DNA from: an uncultured Planctomycetota bacterium
GTDB lineage: Bacteria > Planctomycetota > UBA1135 > GCA-002686595
Length of the DNA stretch: 61,234 bases
Direction: 5' to 3'
Assembly: GCA_903928115.1 (NCBI GenBank)
Contig: CAIYPP010000124.1
Span: forward strand, 1 to 61,234
Below, in pieces: positions 54,386 to 61,234 of the stretch (its first letter is position 1; each line of letters starts with the position of its first letter). The notes beneath the pieces are model-generated. The model was not told the DNA's origin. It did not search any database and saw only the letters and a program-made list of their open reading frames with translations. Both the position numbers and the translations under genes were made by a program.

Positions 54386-56235
54386 CGCGCCTCCGGCTTC
54401 TCCAGCGCAAGCTTGATGCGCTGCGCGAGCTCCGCGCCGATCCCGGGGATCGCCGCGAGCGCCTCGACACTCGCCTCGCGCACTCCCGCGACGCTGCCAA
54501 AGCGCCGCAAGAGCGCTTTTCGCTTCGCGTCGCCGACCCCTTCGATGGAATCGAGCGCACTCACGATCCGCCCGCGCTCCTTGCGGTGATACGTGATCGC
54601 GAAACGGTGCGCTTCGTCGCGGATGCGCTCGAGCAAGAGCCGCGCCGGGTCGTGCCGAGCAAGCTCGATCGCCTCCTCCGCGCCCGGCAAGAACACGCGC
54701 TCTTCGCTGCGCTCCTTGCGCGAGCCGCCGACGCTGCGCTCCGCGCGCGCTTTCGCGAGCCCGATCATCGGGACGTCCCACGCACCGGCCTCGTCGCGTG
54801 CCGCGAGGGCGCTCGCGAGCTGCTGCGCGCCGCCGTCGATCACCACCAGATCCGGCAAGTCGTCTTCCTCGACGCCTCGCGAAAGCGAGCGACCGACGAC
54901 CTCTTTCATCGAGGCAAAGTCGTCTTGCCCTTCGACGCCCCGCACCTTGAAGCGTCGATAACCCGCCTTGTCGGCGTGACCGCCGCGGAAGCGCACGCGG
55001 CTCGCAACGACGTTCGTTCCTTGGAGGTTCGAGATGTCGAAGCAGTCGATGACCTCAGGCGGCTCGCCGAGATCGCAGAGTGACGCGAGCTTTTCCAGCG
55101 CGCTCTGCTCGAACGCTTCCTCGGTCTCGCGCCGCGCCAGCGCGGTGCGCGCGTTCTCGTGCGCGAGCTCGAGCATGCGCTTGCGCTCTCCGCCCTGAGG
55201 AACGACGAAGCGCGTGCCCTCGCCGAGCGTGCCCTCGAGCAGCTCGAGCTCCGCCGGCTCGACTCCGAGCACCACCTCCGGCGGAACCTCGCGTCGTCCG
55301 CCGCCGTAGAGCGCCGTGAGCACGTCGTGCCACAGCTCTTCGTCCGGCAGCTCGGAGCGGAAGAGGTGGGAGCGACTCTCCGCCATGCGGCCGTCGCGGA
55401 AGGCGAGCCGATGCACGACCGCTTCGCTGCCTCGACGCGCCAGCGCGAGCACATCGCGTGCGGCGCGGTCACTCGGCCGCACGCCCTGTCGCTCGACGGT
55501 CCGACGCAGCGCCGCGAGCCGATCGCGCCACTGGGCCGCGCGTTCGTACTCCAGCTCCGCCGAAGCGGCAAGCATGCGCGCCTCGATCTCGGCCTCCACT
55601 TCCGCCGTGTCGCCCAGCAGAACGGCCGCCGCTTTCTCGACGAGCTTCGCGTAGTCCTCGCGAGAAATCAGCCCGACGCACGGCGCCGCGCAGAGCCCGA
55701 TCTGATGCTTGATGCACGGCCGCGAGCGGTTCGCGAACACCGAATCGGGACAGTCTCGCATCGGAACCACACGGTGCAGCTCGCTCAACGTCTTGCGCAG
55801 CGCACGCGAGCTCACGAACGGACCGAACAACCGCGAGCGGCCCTTCGCCTCCTCGCCGCGGTGGTCGACGCGCGGGTTGCGCTCCCGCACGAAGCGGAAG
55901 CGCGGAAACTCCTCGCTATCGAGCCGCAGCATGCGGAACGACTTGTCGTCCTTGAGTCGGATATTGTGCGGCGGCTTGTGCTGCTTGATCAGCGCGTCTT
56001 CGAGCAGGAGCGCCTCGCCCTCGGTGCGCGTCACGATGGTCTCGACCTTTGCCGCGACGTCCTCCATGAAGCGAATCAGCAGCCGCCCATCTCCGCCCGG
56101 TCGTCGATACGAGCGCAGACGGCTCTTCAGCTTGCGCGCCTTGCCGACGTAGAGCACCGCGCCCGCGTCGTCGCGGAACAGGTACACGCCCGGCTTCTCG
56201 GGCACCTCGTCGATCGACCAGCGGGGCTCGCTCAC
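54382..56235 (-). CDS. uvrC: Excinuclease ABC subunit C
   Basis: 617 residues, GTG start. Makes both incisions at UvrB-bound damage. GIY-YIG domain (GVYLFRDDAGAVLYVGKARKLKSRL) at the N-terminus, a Cys cluster (CIKHQIGLCAAPC), UVR domain (about 195-235), the RNase H-like second nuclease (CFDISNLQGTNVVASRVRF, DLVVIDGGAQQ) and C-terminal helix-hairpin-helix pair (LDSIEGVGDAKRKALLRRFG and VEALAAIPGIGAELAQRI). Size is normal. Lies 48 bases after uvrB. Confidence 0.97.
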   Translation of the reverse strand: MSEPRWSIDEVPEKPGVYLFRDDAGAVLYVGKARKLKSRLRSYRRPGGDGRLLIRFMEDVAAKVETIVTRTEGEALLLEDALIKQHKPPHNIRLKDDKSFRMLRLDSEEFPRFRFVRERNPRVDHRGEEAKGRSRLFGPFVSSRALRKTLSELHRVVPMRDCPDSVFANRSRPCIKHQIGLCAAPCVGLISREDYAKLVEKAAAVLLGDTAEVEAEIEARMLAASAELEYERAAQWRDRLAALRRTVERQGVRPSDRAARDVLALARRGSEAVVHRLAFRDGRMAESRSHLFRSELPDEELWHDVLTALYGGGRREVPPEVVLGVEPAELELLEGTLGEGTRFVVPQGGERKRMLELAHENARTALARRETEEAFEQSALEKLASLCDLGEPPEVIDCFDISNLQGTNVVASRVRFRGGHADKAGYRRFKVRGVEGQDDFASMKEVVGRSLSRGVEEDDLPDLVVIDGGAQQLASALAARDEAGAWDVPMIGLAKARAERSVGGSRKERSEERVFLPGAEEAIELARHDPARLLLERIRDEAHRFAITYHRKERGRIVSALDSIEGVGDAKRKALLRRFGSVAGVREASVEALAAIPGIGAELAQRIKLALEKPEAR

Positions 56236-56283
56236 GGCTACGGGCGGCAGTCTAGCGGCTCGGACGCTCGACGCCTTGCGCGC

Positions 56284-58389
<2,106 letters not shown>

Positions 58390-58551
58390 GGGGCGCAGAT
58401 CCTAAGCCAGCCCGGAACGGCGCTCCACGGCCGCATTCCTTGCGGCCCGCGCCCCCGCGCCCGTATCTTCCCGAGCCCGCCGGAGTCGGTAGCCCGCGCC
58501 GCGCCCTGCGGTAGCTCCCACGCCCGTCCCCTCCTCCCCAGCGAGCCCCGC

Positions 58552-59793
58552 ATGCTCATCGAGTGCACGTTCTGCAAGGCCAAGGCGAAGATCCCCGAGA
58601 GCAAGGAGGGCGCCAAGGTCAAGTGCGGCAGCTGCGGCAAGGTCTACGTGGCCCGCGAGCCCGGCGCCAAGGGCAAGTCGAAGACGAGCCCCACCCCGTT
58701 CATCATCGGGGGCGCCGCGCTCGTCGGACTCCTGTTCGTCGTGCTCGTCGTCAACTCCGGCAACGACAAGCCCGCCCCGCCGCCTCCCGTGGTCAAGGAA
58801 AAGACGGCCCCGCCGCCGCAAGTCGACCGAGTCGGCTACGACTCCGCCTTCTGCAAGGTCGTGCGCGACATCTACGAGGCGGCGTACGTCGGTAACGCAG
58901 GCCGCCTGCAGGGCCAGCTCTTCCTCGCGCGGCACGCCGATCACCTGCGCACGCTCCCCGGCAAGGAGAGCCTGCCCGCCTTCGCCGACATGAGCGCGCT
59001 GCAGCGCGACGACCTGCTCAACGCGACCGTCGACGGCTGGATCCGCGGCGAGGGCGACGCGGTCCTCTCGAAGTGGCGCCCCTTCGACGGCAAGGTGACC
59101 GCCGAAGGCGACACCGAAGCCGAGGTGCGCATCGAGATCGCCGGCCGCGAGGGCGACCTGCAGACCGAGAACCGCGCCTTCGACTGGAAGCTCGCGCTCG
59201 ACAAGGACGGCCGTTGGAAGGTCTACGCGTGGTCGCGCTACGTGAGCCCCGAGGAAAAGCGCGCCGCCAAGGTCGCGGCCAACAAAGAGATCACCAAGGT
59301 GCAGGTCGAGGGCGGCGTGATGTACCAAGCCGACCCGCGCCCCCTGCCGCACCTCGACGACACGCCGCCCGCCGTGCGCGCGCAGATCGACGGCCTCGTC
59401 GAGAAGCTGCTCGACGTCAACCTGCGCGCCAAGGAGCGCACCAAGGTCACGGGCGAGCTCGCGACGCTCGGCAAGCCCGCCCTGCCGATCCTGCTCACCA
59501 AGATGTACGAGATTCAGATCGTCGACGACCGCACGCTCGGTCAGGTGACGATCCTGCACAACATGCTGAAGGAGATCACCGGGCGCGACCCGGGCTTCAG
59601 CCCGCTCGGCGTCGGCCCCGAGTCCGAAAAGAAGCGCGACATGGCGATCCGCTCGTGGTTCGCCTGGTACCTGCGCGCAGGTGAGCGCTTCGAGAACGAG
59701 AAGAAGAAGGTCGGTGTCGACGCCCTAGAAGGCCTGATCGAGCCGTCCGAGCGCGACAAGCGCGAGATCGACAAGTCCAAGCGCGGCAACTAA
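58552..59793 (+). CDS. Zinc-ribbon / TM / NTF2-like protein
   Basis: 413 residues. N-terminal zinc ribbon (C5, C8, C25, C28) of the MJ0042-type, then a helix (about 50-68) and Pro-rich linker, an NTF2-like or SnoaL-like region (about 90-240, including RDIYEAAYVGN and KDGRWKVYAWSRYVS), and a helical C-terminus with HEAT-like pairs (ELATLGKPALPILLTKMYE). The ribbon would be cytoplasmic and the rest periplasmic. The function is unknown. The ATG at 58552 starts with LIECTFCKAKAKI. Tandem with a same-architecture gene 84 bases on. Confidence 0.75.
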   Translation: MLIECTFCKAKAKIPESKEGAKVKCGSCGKVYVAREPGAKGKSKTSPTPFIIGGAALVGLLFVVLVVNSGNDKPAPPPPVVKEKTAPPPQVDRVGYDSAFCKVVRDIYEAAYVGNAGRLQGQLFLARHADHLRTLPGKESLPAFADMSALQRDDLLNATVDGWIRGEGDAVLSKWRPFDGKVTAEGDTEAEVRIEIAGREGDLQTENRAFDWKLALDKDGRWKVYAWSRYVSPEEKRAAKVAANKEITKVQVEGGVMYQADPRPLPHLDDTPPAVRAQIDGLVEKLLDVNLRAKERTKVTGELATLGKPALPILLTKMYEIQIVDDRTLGQVTILHNMLKEITGRDPGFSPLGVGPESEKKRDMAIRSWFAWYLRAGERFENEKKKVGVDALEGLIEPSERDKREIDKSKRGN

Positions 59794-59877
59794 CCGCGCT
59801 CCAACCGCTAGAATCCTCCCGCGCGGTCCCCCAAATCCTCCGCGCCCTCCACCCCGAGCTCCCACGTCTGCCCCACC

Positions 59878-61191
59878 ATGGATCAGTTCCGTCAAGCCAA
59901 GTGCACCAACAGCGCGTGCGCCGCCAGCTTCAAGGTTCCCGCCACCTTCGCCGCCAACAAGGCCAAGTGCCCCAAGTGCTCGGGCGTGGTCGAGATCGGT
60001 CCCGTGCAGAGCGCGGCGCCGAAATCGGAACCGAGCGCCGCTCCGGCGGCAGCCGCGGCTCCCGCCGCGAAGCCCGTGCCCGCTTCGGTCCCGCCGCCGA
60101 AGCCCGCAGCGCCCAAGGCCGCGCCCGCGCCCGCTCCGAAGCCTGCGGCACCCAAGGCTCCGGCCGCCGCGAAGGCTCCCGAAGCGAAGCCGCCCGCGAC
60201 GAAGCCCGCCGCTCCGGCCAAGCCCGCGGCTCCCAGCGTGCGCGACGCCGCGGCGAGCGCCGCGAGCAAGGTCAAGTCCGGTGCCGCCACGCCGCCGTCC
60301 TCCAAGGCCAAGAAGGCGGCCGAGGAGAGCGAGGGCGAAGGCAAGCGCCCGCGCCACGTCCACAAGGAGAAGAGCAAGGCTCCGATGATCCTCTCGGTCG
60401 TTGGCCTGCTCGTACTAGCGGCAGCGGCCGGCTGGTGGTTCGGCGTGAAGATGCCGGCCGAAGAGCAAGCGAAGAAGGAAGCTGCGGAGGCGCTCGCCAA
60501 GCAAAAGCGCGAGGCCGCCGACGCTCAGGCCGCGAAGGACAAGGCCGAGATGGAGGCCGCGGACGCTGCGCGCCTCGCCTCGGCAGCGGCCGCCGAGGCC
60601 GCTAAGGGTGGCGGTGACGCAGCTGCATCGGCGTCGGGCAGCTCGAACGGGGGAACCAAGCCCGCAGAGAAGCCGGCCGACAAGAAGCCCGCGGTCGACT
60701 CGAACGTCGTCGACGACATCGACCTCACGGCCTTCCCCGAGCTTCCCAAGCAGTCTTCGTGCACGGACGAGCAGTGGACCGCGCTGCAAGCCGACGCGCG
60801 CACGCTGATCGACCCCGCGGCGGGCGCCAAGGGCGCTCGCGCGGCGAAGCGACTCCAAGAAGCGGGCCGCATCGCGGTCCCGGCGCTCTTGAACCAGTTC
60901 CGCACGATCAACCCCGCGACGGACGATGGCCGCAAGGCCGGCGACCTCATCCAAAAGACGCTCGAGCGCATCTGCAACGGCCGCAACTTCGGCTGGCAGT
61001 ACACGACCGAGCCCAAGGACGTCGTCTACAACAAGAAGGCGATCAAGAACTGGTTCAAGATCTGGGAGACGGTCGGCGAAGACGAGCAGCAGTGGCTGGG
61101 CTTCACCAAGCAGCTCAACAAGGACGGCCAAGGCGAAGGTGCCAAGCCCGCGGACGGCGGCAAGGCTGCCAGCGGTCTCGACGACTTCTAG
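59878..61191 (+). CDS. Zinc-ribbon / TM protein with long Pro/Ala linker
   Basis: 437 residues. Zinc ribbon (C9, C14, C31, C34), about 110 residues of Pro/Ala/Lys repeats (45-155), membrane helix (about 168-188), a charged helix (190-240) and C-terminal helical domain (about 280-420) ending SGLDDF. The last domain, with GRIAVPALLNQFRTIN and YNKKAIKNWFKIWETV, resembles the C-terminal part of the preceding protein (LATLGKPALPIL... IRSWFAWYL). They are therefore probably diverged tandem paralogues. The role is unknown. The final 43 bases of the window have no gene. Confidence 0.75.
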   Translation: MDQFRQAKCTNSACAASFKVPATFAANKAKCPKCSGVVEIGPVQSAAPKSEPSAAPAAAAAPAAKPVPASVPPPKPAAPKAAPAPAPKPAAPKAPAAAKAPEAKPPATKPAAPAKPAAPSVRDAAASAASKVKSGAATPPSSKAKKAAEESEGEGKRPRHVHKEKSKAPMILSVVGLLVLAAAAGWWFGVKMPAEEQAKKEAAEALAKQKREAADAQAAKDKAEMEAADAARLASAAAAEAAKGGGDAAASASGSSNGGTKPAEKPADKKPAVDSNVVDDIDLTAFPELPKQSSCTDEQWTALQADARTLIDPAAGAKGARAAKRLQEAGRIAVPALLNQFRTINPATDDGRKAGDLIQKTLERICNGRNFGWQYTTEPKDVVYNKKAIKNWFKIWETVGEDEQQWLGFTKQLNKDGQGEGAKPADGGKAASGLDDF

Positions 61192-61234
61192 TCGTTTCCA
61201 CACGTCTCGACTCGCGCCCGCGTCGGCCCCGCGC

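Overview
The window is about 61 kb of high-GC (roughly two-thirds G+C) bacterial chromosome. It is densely packed, about 51 protein genes plus one tRNA, with no insertion sequences, phage genes or CRISPR arrays. The owner is a diderm: waaA (Kdo transferase), Wzm/Wzt polysaccharide export, lipoproteins with lipoboxes plus lspA, and outer-membrane-type beta proteins are all present. Protein arginine kinase (mcsB), zinc-ribbon/membrane-anchor proteins, HEAT-repeat exported proteins and a lone prepilin-like protein point, as an inference, to a Planctomycetota-type organism from a deep high-GC lineage. No rRNA or other definitive marker is in view, so the phylum is tentative.

Layout. 1-3.0 kb: minus-strand cheA (3' end outside the window), tRNA-His and a small coiled-coil protein. 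3.1-9.4 kb: plus-strand lipoprotein, zinc-ribbon membrane protein, ThiF-like E1 enzyme, MocA-like nucleotidyltransferase, a 1045-residue DUF4388/PEGA/beta-propeller protein and a small DUF6572-like protein. 9.4-14.6 kb: asnS and an anchored coiled-coil protein on minus, then an NhaC-type antiporter with an extra exported domain and a UPF0104-type flippase-like protein on plus. 14.6-19.4 kb: minus-strand BatA-like and DUF58 proteins, dihydroorotase and a GAF-SpoIIE phosphatase. Divergent from the phosphatase is a STAS-PilZ protein (19.5-20.3 kb), a likely partner-switching pair. 20.6-25.0 kb: degenerate HAD protein, FecR-like exported protein, mcsB and a GH-like secreted protein.

25.0-34.9 kb: a minus-strand run of aminotransferase, threonine aldolase, phosphohexomutase, exported HEAT protein, arginase, wzm, wzt and a methyltransferase with a C-terminal coiled coil. 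The last three look like an ABC-dependent O-polysaccharide exporter with a chain-terminating methyltransferase. 35.1-40.8 kb: five plus-strand genes joined by 4-base start/stop overlaps: ferric-type ABC binding lipoprotein, fused permease, ATPase, pentaheme cytochrome c and a HEAT lipoprotein. This is the most unusual unit in the window and could couple extracytoplasmic electron transfer to metal uptake (inference). 40.8-51.5 kb: UbiA prenyltransferase, prepilin-like protein, metK, waaA, secA, a response regulator, pyrD, lspA and a DksA/TraR protein, all minus. 51.6-61.2 kb: Xer recombinase and an anchored regulatory-like-domain protein (plus), uvrB-uvrC and an outer-membrane-type protein (minus), and two zinc-ribbon/TM proteins of the same architecture (plus).

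Most operon junctions overlap by four bases (ATGA or GTGA), so translational coupling is general here. Many starts are GTG, and one is probably TTG. Only a few intergenic stretches approach 300 bases. The main ones (2074-2348 and 20336-20600) carry strong hairpins, described below.
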